From NCBI GenBank assembly GCA_946482335.1, contig CAMLRG010000184.1, forward strand, positions 1 through 10,744: 10,744 nt of DNA, written 5' to 3'. The position numbers were made by a program, and so were the translations under genes. Shown piece after piece: positions 1 to 7,145 of this stretch. Numbering within the stretch: position 1 is the stretch's first letter; every line of letters begins with the position of its first letter. The notes beneath the pieces are model-generated. The model ran no database searches, had not been told where the DNA came from, and saw only the letters and a list, made by a program, of their open reading frames with translations. This stretch comes from an uncultured Duganella sp. (lineage in GTDB: Bacteria > Pseudomonadota > Gammaproteobacteria > Burkholderiales > Burkholderiaceae).

Positions 1-1607
1 ATATCGTCGGCGACCTGTTCGGCCAGGGCAAGATGTTCCTGCCGCAGGTGGTGAAGTCGGCGCGCGTGATGAAGCAGGCGGTGGCGCACCTGATCCCGTA
101 CATCGAGGAAGAGAAGAAGGCGGAAGAAGCCCGTACCGGCGTGGTGGCCAAGCCGAAGGGCAAGATCGTCATCGCCACCGTGAAGGGCGACGTGCACGAT
201 ATCGGCAAGAACATCGTCTCGGTGGTCCTGCAGTGCAATAACTTCGAAGTGGTGAACATGGGCGTGATGGTGCCCGCGTCCGAGATCCTGGCGCGCGCCA
301 AGCTGGAAAATGCCGACATCATCGGCCTGTCCGGCCTGATCACGCCGTCGCTGGAAGAAATGGCGCACGTGGCGAAAGAGATGCAGCGCGACGAGCACTT
401 CCGCATGATGAAGATCCCGCTGCTGATCGGCGGCGCGACCACCAGCCGCGCCCACACCGCGGTGAAGATCGCGCACAACTACGAAGGCCCGGTGGTGTAC
501 GTACCGGACGCTTCGCGTTCCGTATCGGTGGCGCAGTCGCTGCTGACCGACGAACAGCGCGGCAAGTTCATCGAAGAACTGGACCACGATTACGCGCGCA
601 TCCGCGAGCAGCACGCCAACAAGAAGGCGCTGCCGACCATTTCGCTGGAAGCGGCGCGCGCCAACAAGATGAAGCTGGACTTCGCGCCGGTGAAGCCGAA
701 GTTCGTCGGCCGCCGCATGTTCAAGAATGTGGACCTGGCGACGATTGCGGAATACATCGACTGGGGCCCGTTCTTCCAGACCTGGGACCTGGCAGGCCCC
801 TTCCCCGCCATCCTGACCGATGAGGTGGTGGGCGAGGCGGCGTCCAAGGTGTTCGAGGAAGGCAAGGCGCTGCTGAAGAAGATCATCGAAGGCCGCTGGC
901 TGACCGCCAATGGCGTGATCGCGCTGCTGCCTGCCAATACCGTCAACGATGACGACATCGAAGTCTATACCGACGATACCCGTTCGGAAGTGGCGTTCAC
1001 TTATTACGGCTTGCGCCAGCAGGGTTTGAAGCCCGTGATCGATGGCGTGCAGCGTCCTAACCAGTGCCTGGCCGACTTCATCGCGCCGAAGGCTTCGGGC
1101 AAGCAAGATTACATCGGCATGTTCGCCGTCACCGCCGGCCTGGGTATCGAGAAGTATGAGAAGCGCTTTGAAGATGCGCATGACGATTACTCGTCGATCA
1201 TGCTGAAGGCGCTGGCGGACCGCCTGGCGGAAGCATTCGCGGAATACCTGCACGAGCGTGTGCGGAAAGACCTGTGGGGCTATGCCGCCGAGGAAGCCTT
1301 GAGCAATGAGCAGTTGATCAAGGAAGAGTATCGCGGGATCCGTCCGGCGCCTGGGTATCCAGCCTGCCCTGAACATACGGTGAAGGCCGATGTGTTCCGG
1401 GTGCTGAACGCGAATGAGATCGGGATGGAGCTGACGGAGTCGTTCGCCATGTTCCCGGGTGCGGCGGTGAGCGGCTTCTACTTCGCGCACCCGGAATCGA
1501 AGTACTTCACGGTCGGCAAGATCAATGAAGACCAGGTTATCGATATGGCTGCCCGTCGTGGGGTGGAGAAGGAGCAGCTGGAGCGGTGGCTGGCGCCCAA
1601 CCTCTAG
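1..1607 (+). CDS. metH: Cobalamin-dependent methionine synthase, C-terminal part (partial at the left edge)
   Basis: MetH transfers a methyl group from 5-methyltetrahydrofolate to homocysteine through methylcobalamin, in the cytoplasm, making methionine. The reading frame is open to the left edge (first full codon at 3), so the N-terminal homocysteine and folate modules lie outside. The visible part starts in the four-helix cap ([19 protein letters not shown]). The B12-binding Rossmann domain follows, with the DxHxxG motif (DVHDIG; the cobalt-ligating His codon is at 195-197), then [13 protein letters not shown] and [10 protein letters not shown]. The AdoMet-dependent reactivation domain begins near 720, with [11 protein letters not shown] at about 759-791, the [17 protein letters not shown] segment at about 1326-1376, and [13 protein letters not shown] before the end. 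All landmarks of the cobalamin and activation modules are present and unbroken. It stops at TAG 1605-1607 and converges on the ABC permease. An ATG at 33 is internal, not a start. Confidence 0.97.
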   Translation, partial: IVGDLFGQGKMFLPQVVKSARVMKQAVAHLIPYIEEEKKAEEARTGVVAKPKGKIVIATVKGDVHDIGKNIVSVVLQCNNFEVVNMGVMVPASEILARAKLENADIIGLSGLITPSLEEMAHVAKEMQRDEHFRMMKIPLLIGGATTSRAHTAVKIAHNYEGPVVYVPDASRSVSVAQSLLTDEQRGKFIEELDHDYARIREQHANKKALPTISLEAARANKMKLDFAPVKPKFVGRRMFKNVDLATIAEYIDWGPFFQTWDLAGPFPAILTDEVVGEAASKVFEEGKALLKKIIEGRWLTANGVIALLPANTVNDDDIEVYTDDTRSEVAFTYYGLRQQGLKPVIDGVQRPNQCLADFIAPKASGKQDYIGMFAVTAGLGIEKYEKRFEDAHDDYSSIMLKALADRLAEAFAEYLHERVRKDLWGYAAEEALSNEQLIKEEYRGIRPAPGYPACPEHTVKADVFRVLNANEIGMELTESFAMFPGAAVSGFYFAHPESKYFTVGKINEDQVIDMAARRGVEKEQLERWLAPNL

Positions 1608-1617
1608 AACCGCTAAA

Positions 1618-1690
1618 CCAGGGTCAGACCCGCCTGTTCTACGGCCTGCGGCTTCGGCACACCAGTGTCAGACCCTTCGGTCTGACACTG
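1618..1690. repeat. TCAGACC-type inverted repeat with an extra direct half-copy
   Basis: The short gap between the convergent metH and ABC permease genes holds a perfect inverted repeat: arm CAGTGTCAGACC at 1663-1674, loop CTTC at 1675-1678, arm GGTCTGACACTG at 1679-1690. A direct half-copy, CCAGGGTCAGACCC at 1618-1631, matches 1662-1675 at 13 of 14 positions. The first copy could also pair with the right arm, so two alternative hairpins are possible. Neither strand has a T-tract after the hairpin, so it is not a classical intrinsic terminator. Its position between converging 3' ends still allows a role in ending transcription or protecting mRNA ends. I recall similar GTCAGACC/GGTCTGAC palindromes between genes of Oxalobacteraceae, which would make it a dispersed REP-like element; that is memory, not a search. 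Confidence 0.75.
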
Positions 1691-1692
1691 CC

Positions 1693-2973
1693 CTACCGGT
1701 TTTGGGCGCGAAACCGCCAAATCGCCAGCACCGCAAACACCGCAGCAAACGCCAACTGCACCCCAGCAGCCTGCATGGCCACATCCATCCCCAACCCGCG
1801 CCAGGTCATCGCATCCAGCCCATCGACCGCCCAGCGCGTCGGCACAACCAGCGTCAATTGCTGCATCCACGCCGGGAACACAAAAGTCGGCACCCAAGCC
1901 CCGCCCAGCATCACCAGGATCAAGGTAGCAAACGTTGCCAGCCCCCGCGCCGCCTCCGGCGTCTTCCCAAAAGCAGCAATCAGCAGCCCGAACGAAGCCG
2001 TCATCAGCGCGAAGGCCACCGTCACCAACGCAAATCCCGCAAGGTTGGTAATCTCCACCTTGAATATCAGCGCAGCGCAGGCAAAGATGGCCGCAATCAG
2101 CCCCGCAGCGATCAGCGCCCCCGACAAGGCCCGCGACACCAATACCTGCGTCAAGGTCACCGGCGCCGCCAGCAAGCGGTTCCAGATCCCCATGCGGCGC
2201 GCCAGCAGGATGCCGATGCCCACGTCGATCCCCATGAACAGGATGAACTGCACCCCCATGCCCGCGAACGCATGCGCATACGCGTTATATTTGGGTCCCG
2301 AACTGAGCGCCTCATCCTTCGTGGTGAACGGCATGCTCATGCCCCCGCCTGCAGCGCCGCCTTCGGCCGCCGGCTTGGCCGCCTCGCTTTGCTGGTACTT
2401 CTTCAGGCTGCCCAACAGCTCGACCAATTCCGCCTTATCCTGGCCACCCGGCGCAGCCTGCAAATCCTTCAAGCTCTGGTCGGTGAATTTGCTACCCGAC
2501 GCGCCGCCCATCACCTCCCCTGTCACGCCCTGCATCACATGCTGCGTCAGCAAGCCCTTGACCATGGCCAGCACGGTCGTCTGCGAAGGATCGTAGAACA
2601 TCGGCAGTTCCGGCTTGCGGTCGGGACGGAACAGTGCATTGCCGGCCGCATCGCCGAAGCCTTCCGGTATCACCACCGCCACGGCCAGTTTTCCGGCGCG
2701 GACCTTGTCCTGCGCTTCCTGCATGCCGAGTTCCAGCACCGTCAGCGTGGCGTCCGCCTTCAAGGCATCGCCGATCTTGCGGCCAATGGTGCTGCTGTCC
2801 TGTTGCACCAGCCCGATTTCGATCTTGCTGTTGTTACCGCCGCCGGCACCGCCGAACAAGGAGCCGAAGAACGCAGCCAGCACGATCGGCATCAGCAGGT
2901 TGAGCATCAGCGCGCGCTTGTCGTTCAGGTAGAGGATCAGATCCTTGCGGATCATGGCGAGAATTGCTGTCAT
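1693..2973 (-). CDS. ABC-2 type transporter permease
   Basis: This is the membrane subunit of an ABC exporter and should pair with the ATPase encoded directly upstream. The 426-residue protein has one N-terminal membrane helix (about 22-40), a large extracytoplasmic domain (about 41-233), then five more helices (about 234-257, 282-304, 311-335, 344-365, 400-420). This 1+5 layout with a big loop is typical of the ABC2_membrane_3 group (NatB/YhhJ/DrrB-like exporters). The loop carries a low-complexity stretch (KPAAEGGAAGGG, residues 200-211). The ATG lies 9 bases after the ATPase stop; its Shine-Dalgarno AAGGA overlaps the ATPase TAA codon (TAAGGA), 6 bases before ATG, so translation is probably coupled. 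The substrate cannot be told from sequence; efflux of a drug, lipid or peptide is possible. Confidence 0.92.
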   Translation of the reverse strand: MTAILAMIRKDLILYLNDKRALMLNLLMPIVLAAFFGSLFGGAGGGNNSKIEIGLVQQDSSTIGRKIGDALKADATLTVLELGMQEAQDKVRAGKLAVAVVIPEGFGDAAGNALFRPDRKPELPMFYDPSQTTVLAMVKGLLTQHVMQGVTGEVMGGASGSKFTDQSLKDLQAAPGGQDKAELVELLGSLKKYQQSEAAKPAAEGGAAGGGMSMPFTTKDEALSSGPKYNAYAHAFAGMGVQFILFMGIDVGIGILLARRMGIWNRLLAAPVTLTQVLVSRALSGALIAAGLIAAIFACAALIFKVEITNLAGFALVTVAFALMTASFGLLIAAFGKTPEAARGLATFATLILVMLGGAWVPTFVFPAWMQQLTLVVPTRWAVDGLDAMTWRGLGMDVAMQAAGVQLAFAAVFAVLAIWRFRAQNR

Positions 2974-2982
2974 CGGTAGTCC

Positions 2983-3948
2983 TTAATCGCGCAGGGTACG
3001 GCCGGTCAGGGTGAGGAAGATATCTTCCAGCTTGGTGCGGGCAGTCGAGAAATGGGCCATCGGGTGGCCCTGCTCGTCCAGCCAGCGCAGCACCGGTGCA
3101 GCGTGTGCGGCATCGTGCAGGCGGATGTCGAATTGCGCGCCATCGCGGCGCACGCCCGCCACGCCTGGCAAGCCTGCCAGCGCTGCCACCAGCGCGTCGG
3201 CCTCCCCTTCGCCGGAAGCGCCATCCGCAGCGGCCGGGCTCGATGGCGCCAATTCAACCTGCAGCGCCGCCTGCGCCGGCAACCTGCGGTACAGCTCCGC
3301 CGGCGGCGCATCCGCCAGCACCTTGCCGTGGTCGATGATCACGATATGGTCGGCCAGCCTTTCCACTTCTTCCATGTAGTGGCTGGTGTAGATCAGCGAG
3401 CGCCCCTGCGCCTTCAACGCTTCCAGCGTATCGAAGATGGCATTGCGGCTCTGCGGGTCAACGCCGACAGTCGGCTCGTCCAGGATCAGCAACTGCGGAT
3501 CGTGCAGCAGGGCCGCGCCAATGTTCAGGCGGCGCTTCATGCCGCCGGAGAAGGTTGATGGCTTGTCCTTGGCCCGGTCCGACAAGCCGACCAGCGCCAG
3601 CACTTCTTCCGCCCGGCGCGACAACGCCGCGCCCTTCAGCCCATACAGGGCCCCGAACAGCTTGAGGTTCTCGATCGCCGACAGATCTTCATACAGCGCC
3701 AGGTCCTGCGGCACCAAGCCGAGTTTGCGCTTGGCCGCACTGGCGCCCTGCCCTACCGGTTCACCATCCAGGGTGACCGTTCCCGCGTCGGCATGAAGCA
3801 AACCGCAGATCATGCTGACCGTGGTGGACTTGCCCGCGCCATTCGGCCCAAGCAGGCCGACCGTCTGTCCGCGCTGCACCTGGAACGACACGCCATCGAC
3901 AGCGCGCCGCGACCCATAAGACTTGCTCAAGCCAGCAACACTTAACAC
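2983..3948 (-). CDS. ABC transporter ATP-binding protein (GTG start)
   Basis: This is the ATPase of the two-gene exporter, 321 residues, cytoplasmic and membrane-associated. Motifs in order: Walker A GPNGAGKST (34-42), Q-loop Gln81 in VPQDL, signature FSGGM (133-137), Walker B LLILDEP (153-159), and switch His190. All are intact. Residues after about 225 form an extra C-terminal domain like that of the DrrA/NatA/CcmA group (DUF4162-like). The start is GTG at 3948: the protein then begins just before the usual first strand (LSVAGLSKSYG), and GGAGGGG (3953-3959) sits at the right distance. Longer versions of the frame only run into the EAL-HDOD gene and read as low-quality Arg/Trp/Ser-rich sequence. 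An intrinsic terminator ends two bases before the Shine-Dalgarno, so the promoter question is open. Confidence 0.93.
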   Translation of the reverse strand: MLSVAGLSKSYGSRRAVDGVSFQVQRGQTVGLLGPNGAGKSTTVSMICGLLHADAGTVTLDGEPVGQGASAAKRKLGLVPQDLALYEDLSAIENLKLFGALYGLKGAALSRRAEEVLALVGLSDRAKDKPSTFSGGMKRRLNIGAALLHDPQLLILDEPTVGVDPQSRNAIFDTLEALKAQGRSLIYTSHYMEEVERLADHIVIIDHGKVLADAPPAELYRRLPAQAALQVELAPSSPAAADGASGEGEADALVAALAGLPGVAGVRRDGAQFDIRLHDAAHAAPVLRWLDEQGHPMAHFSTARTKLEDIFLTLTGRTLRD

Positions 3949-3952
3949 TATT

Positions 3953-3959
3953 CCCCTCC
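3953..3959 (-). promoter_or_regulatory. Ribosome binding site that fixes the GTG start of the ABC ATPase
   Basis: On the minus strand GGAGGGG precedes GTG (3948-3946) with 6 bases from the GGAGG core to the start codon. No ATG in this frame has a comparable site at a sensible place. It lies two bases after the U-tract of the upstream terminator, so an RNA that reads through would carry the terminator hairpin directly upstream of this site. Confidence 0.8.
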
Positions 3960-3961
3960 GC

Positions 3962-3991
3962 AAAAAAAACGGCGCCGCGAAAGCGGCGCCG
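3962..3991 (-). terminator. Strong rho-independent terminator after the EAL-HDOD gene
   Basis: On the minus strand the sequence CGGCGCCGC, loop TTTC, GCGGCGCCG forms a perfect 9-bp all-GC stem (plus-strand arms 3970-3978 and 3983-3991) followed at once by eight T residues (plus-strand A run 3962-3969). It begins 18 bases after the EAL-HDOD stop codon, the expected place for that gene's terminator. What is odd is the downstream side: the ABC ATPase Shine-Dalgarno starts two bases after the T run. The element may therefore also act as an attenuator or as a 5' structure on the ABC messenger. Confidence 0.93.
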
Positions 3992-4009
3992 CTGCCGGTG
4001 CGCAAGCCT

Positions 4010-5293
4010 CTACAGGGCGTACCGCACCACGTTGTCACTCCATTCGAATGCCGACATTTCCAGTTCCACCAGCTCCTCGGTGGAAATCGCCAGGTCGGCC
4101 AGGGCCGGCAGGATGCGGCTGTCCATGTCTTCCAGCCGCTCGATGCACTCGGCCAGCTTGAGCAGGTCGCCGAAGAAGCCGCCGCGGAACAGCAGCGCCT
4201 CGCCCACCTCATCCCCCATCGGGATCTGGGCCAGGATTTCCTGCATCGGGATGCCGAACAGCGTATCCATCAGCGACATGATGCCGACCGTGAAAGCGAT
4301 ATCGGCGACATGGCGGTGCGCCGGGCGCAGCTTGGTGGCCAGCAGTTCCAGCAGGCGGCCGCGCGTGGTGGCCAGCATCAGCAAAGGCGTCATCGAATGA
4401 CCGCGCTTGCCCGGCTCCGCATACAGCATGATCTGCAGCCAGCGCTGCAACTGGCGGCGGCCCAGGATATGCACCGCCTGGCTCAGCGAATCGATGCGCT
4501 GGCGCGCGCCGACCGCCGGCGTATTCACCAGGCGCAGCAGGTTCAGGGCCAGCGAGACATCCTTCTTGATGGCGCGCTCGATTTCGGCATTGTCCGCATC
4601 CGATGTCACCAGCGTCATCAACTCCATCACCGCCATTTGCGACGGCGACAGCTTCTTGCCGCTCATGATGACCGGTTTGGCGAAATAATAGCCCTGGAAA
4701 TAATCGCAGCCCAGGTCCAGGCAATTCTTGAATTCGTCGCGGTTCTCGACCTTGCAGGCCACCAGCTTCTTGCCGTCCTGCTTGATGCGCGGCGCCAGCT
4801 TGAGCAAGCCATCCAGCGGCATGTCACGCATCGACAGCTTGACGTACTCCACCATCGGCATCAGCGCCGGCAGTTGCGGCGATTCGGGATCGATGTCGTC
4901 CAGCGAGAAGCGGAAACCATGGCTGACCAGTTCCGACATGCGCGACAGCACGGCCGGCGCCAGGGTATTGGCAGCGCTGACTTCCAGCACCAGTTTTTCG
5001 CGCGGCAGGAAGCCGAAGATATCGCTGAGGATGGCATCCGCATCGACGTTGACGAAGCCGATGGCGTCGCCAATCGTCCTTTCCATGCCCAGTTGGGCGG
5101 CATGGGCGATGACGGCTGCGGTCGCGGACAAGGCGCTGGTATCGATATTCGCCGGACCTACGGGCGCGTTGCGAAAAAGCAACTCATACCCGAACAAGGC
5201 CTGGTTGCGGTCCAAAATCGGCTGGCGGCCCAGATAAAATTCGCGAACTTTGAGGCTTTGGGAGGCCGCGCCGCTGCTGGAAAGGTCAATCAT
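4010..5293 (-). CDS. EAL-HDOD domain protein (YuxH family), probably without phosphodiesterase activity
   Basis: This 427-residue cytoplasmic regulator has an N-terminal EAL-like domain (about 18-208) and a C-terminal HDOD domain (about 215-410). EAL landmarks: GRQPILDRN, ELLFR (37-41, in place of EALxR), Asn82, Glu104, the Asp132-Asp133 pair in SLDDID, Lys152 in VKLS, and QGYYFAKP (200-207). The usual AEGVE loop reads ACKVE (179-183), so the glutamate that helps catalysis in active c-di-GMP phosphodiesterases is a cysteine. A sensory or protein-binding role is more likely than c-di-GMP hydrolysis. HDOD features include LALNLLRLVN and SLSQAVHILGRRQLQRWL. I chose ATG 5293 because AGGA lies 8 bases upstream and the EAL domain begins soon after; ATG 5320 is possible. 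A longer start at 5392 would overlap the amidotransferase gene. Confidence 0.92.
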   Translation of the reverse strand: MIDLSSSGAASQSLKVREFYLGRQPILDRNQALFGYELLFRNAPVGPANIDTSALSATAAVIAHAAQLGMERTIGDAIGFVNVDADAILSDIFGFLPREKLVLEVSAANTLAPAVLSRMSELVSHGFRFSLDDIDPESPQLPALMPMVEYVKLSMRDMPLDGLLKLAPRIKQDGKKLVACKVENRDEFKNCLDLGCDYFQGYYFAKPVIMSGKKLSPSQMAVMELMTLVTSDADNAEIERAIKKDVSLALNLLRLVNTPAVGARQRIDSLSQAVHILGRRQLQRWLQIMLYAEPGKRGHSMTPLLMLATTRGRLLELLATKLRPAHRHVADIAFTVGIMSLMDTLFGIPMQEILAQIPMGDEVGEALLFRGGFFGDLLKLAECIERLEDMDSRILPALADLAISTEELVELEMSAFEWSDNVVRYAL

Positions 5294-5348
5294 AGGGAAA
5301 TTCCTGACGTGTCCTGCCATTTTGGCATCAAATCTTGCCGATGTCTGT

Positions 5349-6134
5349 CTAAATTTGCTCGAAGTCCCGTTTCTGCGGCAGGCCGTCCACAAAGCATTTC
5401 ATCTCCCCAGGCGCAAAGGCAGTCCATAGCTCATTAGTAGTTAATGGCTGGGTAACGATCACCGCCACCCGGTCGTTCGGGGTGGTGACCTGGGAAAAGT
5501 CCACGCTCAAGTCCTCGTCCGACAGCTTGGCCTTGTCGAAGGGGTATTGCCGCACGATGTAATGCAGGTGGGTCGAACAGTGCGCAAACAGCGCGCGGCC
5601 ATCGGACAGCATCATGTTGAAGGTGCCATGGGCCGCGATGCGGCGCACCGTCTTTTCGATCTGTGCGCGCAAAATGGGCAGCGGCGGACAGGTATCGCCG
5701 AAGCGTTCGCTGAGATCCTGCAGGATGAGGCAGAACGCTTGCTCGCTATCGGTGGTGCCGACCGGGCGATAAGGCCCGTGCAGCACGGGCTCGAACTCTT
5801 TCAGGTCGCCGTTATGGGCGAAGACCCAGTAGCGGCCCCACAATTCGCGCACGAAGGGGTGGCAGTTTTCCAGCATGACCTCGCCCTGCGTGGCCTTGCG
5901 GATATGGGCGATCACGTTCTTCGACTTGATCGGGTAGCGTTTGATCAGGTCCGCGATGGGCGAATGGATGGCGGCCTGGTGGTCGACAAAATGACGCACC
6001 CCTGCGCCTTCAAAAAAGGCGATGCCCCAGCCGTCATGGTGGGTATCGGTTTGCCCGCCGCGCAGGGCGAAGCCGGTGAAACTGAACACAATGTCGGTCG
6101 GGACATTGCAGTTCATTGCTAATAGTTGGCACAT
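5349..6134 (-). CDS. Class II glutamine amidotransferase, YafJ type
   Basis: The protein (261 residues) belongs to the stand-alone Ntn-type class II glutamine amidotransferases, which release ammonia from glutamine; the acceptor substrate of the YafJ group is not settled. The start fits the family: Met1 is followed by the catalytic Cys2 (MCQLLAMN, then NVPTDIVFSF), which must become the N-terminus. Further landmarks are HDGWG (33-37), HIRKAT (77-82), HNGD (107-110) and TTDSEQAF (127-134). The segment TQPLTTNELWTAFAPGE is near the C-terminus. GAGGG stands directly against the ATG with no spacer, a poor ribosome site, so initiation may depend on coupling with the gene 31 bases upstream. The EAL-HDOD gene follows after 55 bases. 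Confidence 0.94.
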   Translation of the reverse strand: MCQLLAMNCNVPTDIVFSFTGFALRGGQTDTHHDGWGIAFFEGAGVRHFVDHQAAIHSPIADLIKRYPIKSKNVIAHIRKATQGEVMLENCHPFVRELWGRYWVFAHNGDLKEFEPVLHGPYRPVGTTDSEQAFCLILQDLSERFGDTCPPLPILRAQIEKTVRRIAAHGTFNMMLSDGRALFAHCSTHLHYIVRQYPFDKAKLSDEDLSVDFSQVTTPNDRVAVIVTQPLTTNELWTAFAPGEMKCFVDGLPQKRDFEQI

Positions 6135-6165
6135 CCCTCAACTTTAACAGGTTGCGGCGCCCGGT

Positions 6166-6630
6166 TTACAAATTCAAGGCCAGGAATTGCGTGCCGGGCA
6201 CGGGGTTGAAGCTCACCGCTTCTGCTGGCAGGAAGCCAAGCGAGCGATAGAGCTGCTGCGCCGCCTCGAACTCCGGCAACACGTCCAGGCACATGCGCGA
6301 ATAACCGGCGCTTCGGGCTTCCCGGATCATGCATTCCACCAGTTCGCGCCCAAGGTTTAAGCCCCTGGCGGCGGGCCGGACGTAAAGCCGCTTCAGTTCA
6401 CAGGTCGCTTGGTCGACCTGGCGCAGCGCTACGCAGCCCACCACACTGCTCCCCTGCCAAGCCAGCAGGATGCGCCCCTCCGGCTCGGCATACTTCCCGG
6501 GCAGCCGGGCGAACTCACTTTCAAAATCCTGAAAGCCTAGGTCCACCGTTGGACTTGTCACGTATTCCCGGAATATCGCGATGACATTGTCCAGGTCATC
6601 CGGGAAGCGGGCGCATTGGATGCGAATCAT
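6166..6630 (-). CDS. GNAT family N-acetyltransferase
   Basis: This 154-residue GNAT-fold protein would transfer an acyl group, normally acetyl from acetyl-CoA, to an unknown amine. Visible are the beta4 strand and acetyl-CoA loop (ELKRLYVRPAARG, 78-90, then LNLGREL; pyrophosphate loop R89-G-L-N-L-G94), the following helix (ECMIREARSAGY) and the closing LYRSLGF (127-133). The start ATG overlaps the stop of the upstream membrane gene as ATGA (6627-6630), and AAGGTG lies a few bases before it, so the two are probably translationally coupled. No substrate-specific motif was recognised. An assignment by context (for example, to a self-protection enzyme) would be guesswork. Confidence 0.9.
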   Translation of the reverse strand: MIRIQCARFPDDLDNVIAIFREYVTSPTVDLGFQDFESEFARLPGKYAEPEGRILLAWQGSSVVGCVALRQVDQATCELKRLYVRPAARGLNLGRELVECMIREARSAGYSRMCLDVLPEFEAAQQLYRSLGFLPAEAVSFNPVPGTQFLALNL

Positions 6631-7145
6631 ATCTGCACCTTGCCGGTGCGCGACAGGCGACGATACACAAGGAAGGCGAGCGTCGAAAACAGCAGGTAAA
6701 CAAGCAGCATACCGACAGCCTTCGTGGGCAAATGCTCCGCTTTGATGTATGCCGCCGTGTCGAAGCTGAAGTTTTCCTGCGCCGCCCGGGTCTTGATGCG
6801 CATGACCCGCTCCACATCAAGCAGGTAATGCACTAAAGGCCAAACCAGGGCGCCATAAAACACCAGGCGTGGCCTGCGGAGCCATATCATCACCACCGCC
6901 ACCAGGAACGCCAGCAGTACTACGTTCGGGATGATCGATATGAACACCAGCGCCGCAACCAGGAAGTAGTCCGCGTCTCTCGCACGCAGCCAAGCAGCGA
7001 CATCCTCCACATACGGGACGGACCACTGGACGACAAATTTCGGCGCAGCCGGAATGATCGGCGCATCGACAACCAGGTATCCGAGTCCCGCGCCAAGTGA
7101 TAACGCGAGCACTGCGACGAGAAATTGTTTCGGAAGTTTAGGCAA
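6627..7145 (-). CDS. Unrecognised membrane protein with a probable TTG start
   Basis: I do not recognise the family. The 172-residue protein has about four hydrophobic segments: 8-26, 60-88 (long, with SIIPNVVLLAFLVAVVMIW), 94-110 and 143-161. A soluble stretch (about 111-142) with mixed charge lies between the last two. It is predicted to sit in the inner membrane. No ATG is available near the 5' end. TTG at 7145 is supported by GGGAG (7153-7157) 7 bases upstream and lies inside the last codons of the GST-like gene, with an 8-base overlap. At its 3' end it shares ATGA with the GNAT gene. These tight junctions suggest that GST, membrane protein and GNAT are made together. Confidence 0.75.
   Translation of the reverse strand: MPKLPKQFLVAVLALSLGAGLGYLVVDAPIIPAAPKFVVQWSVPYVEDVAAWLRARDADYFLVAALVFISIIPNVVLLAFLVAVVMIWLRRPRLVFYGALVWPLVHYLLDVERVMRIKTRAAQENFSFDTAAYIKAEHLPTKAVGMLLVYLLFSTLAFLVYRRLSRTGKVQI

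Noticed and set aside
1663..1690. Intrinsic terminator for metH
   Set aside because: The hairpin is perfect but no T-tract follows on either strand, so it is listed as a repeat and not as a terminator.
1525..2979. Long plus-strand open frame (about 484 codons) opposite the ABC permease
   Set aside because: It is rich in His, Arg and Gln with no domain pattern, overlaps metH and lies antisense to a clear membrane protein; typical of high-GC antisense frames.
3949..4212. N-terminal extension of the ABC ATPase frame
   Set aside because: It would run through the terminator and into the EAL-HDOD gene; the sequence is Trp/Arg/Ser-rich, and GTG 3948 has a strong ribosome site.
3923..5437. Long plus-strand open frame (about 504 codons) opposite the EAL-HDOD gene
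   Set aside because: It reads as repetitive His/Gln/Arg-rich sequence and is antisense to a protein with two recognisable domains.
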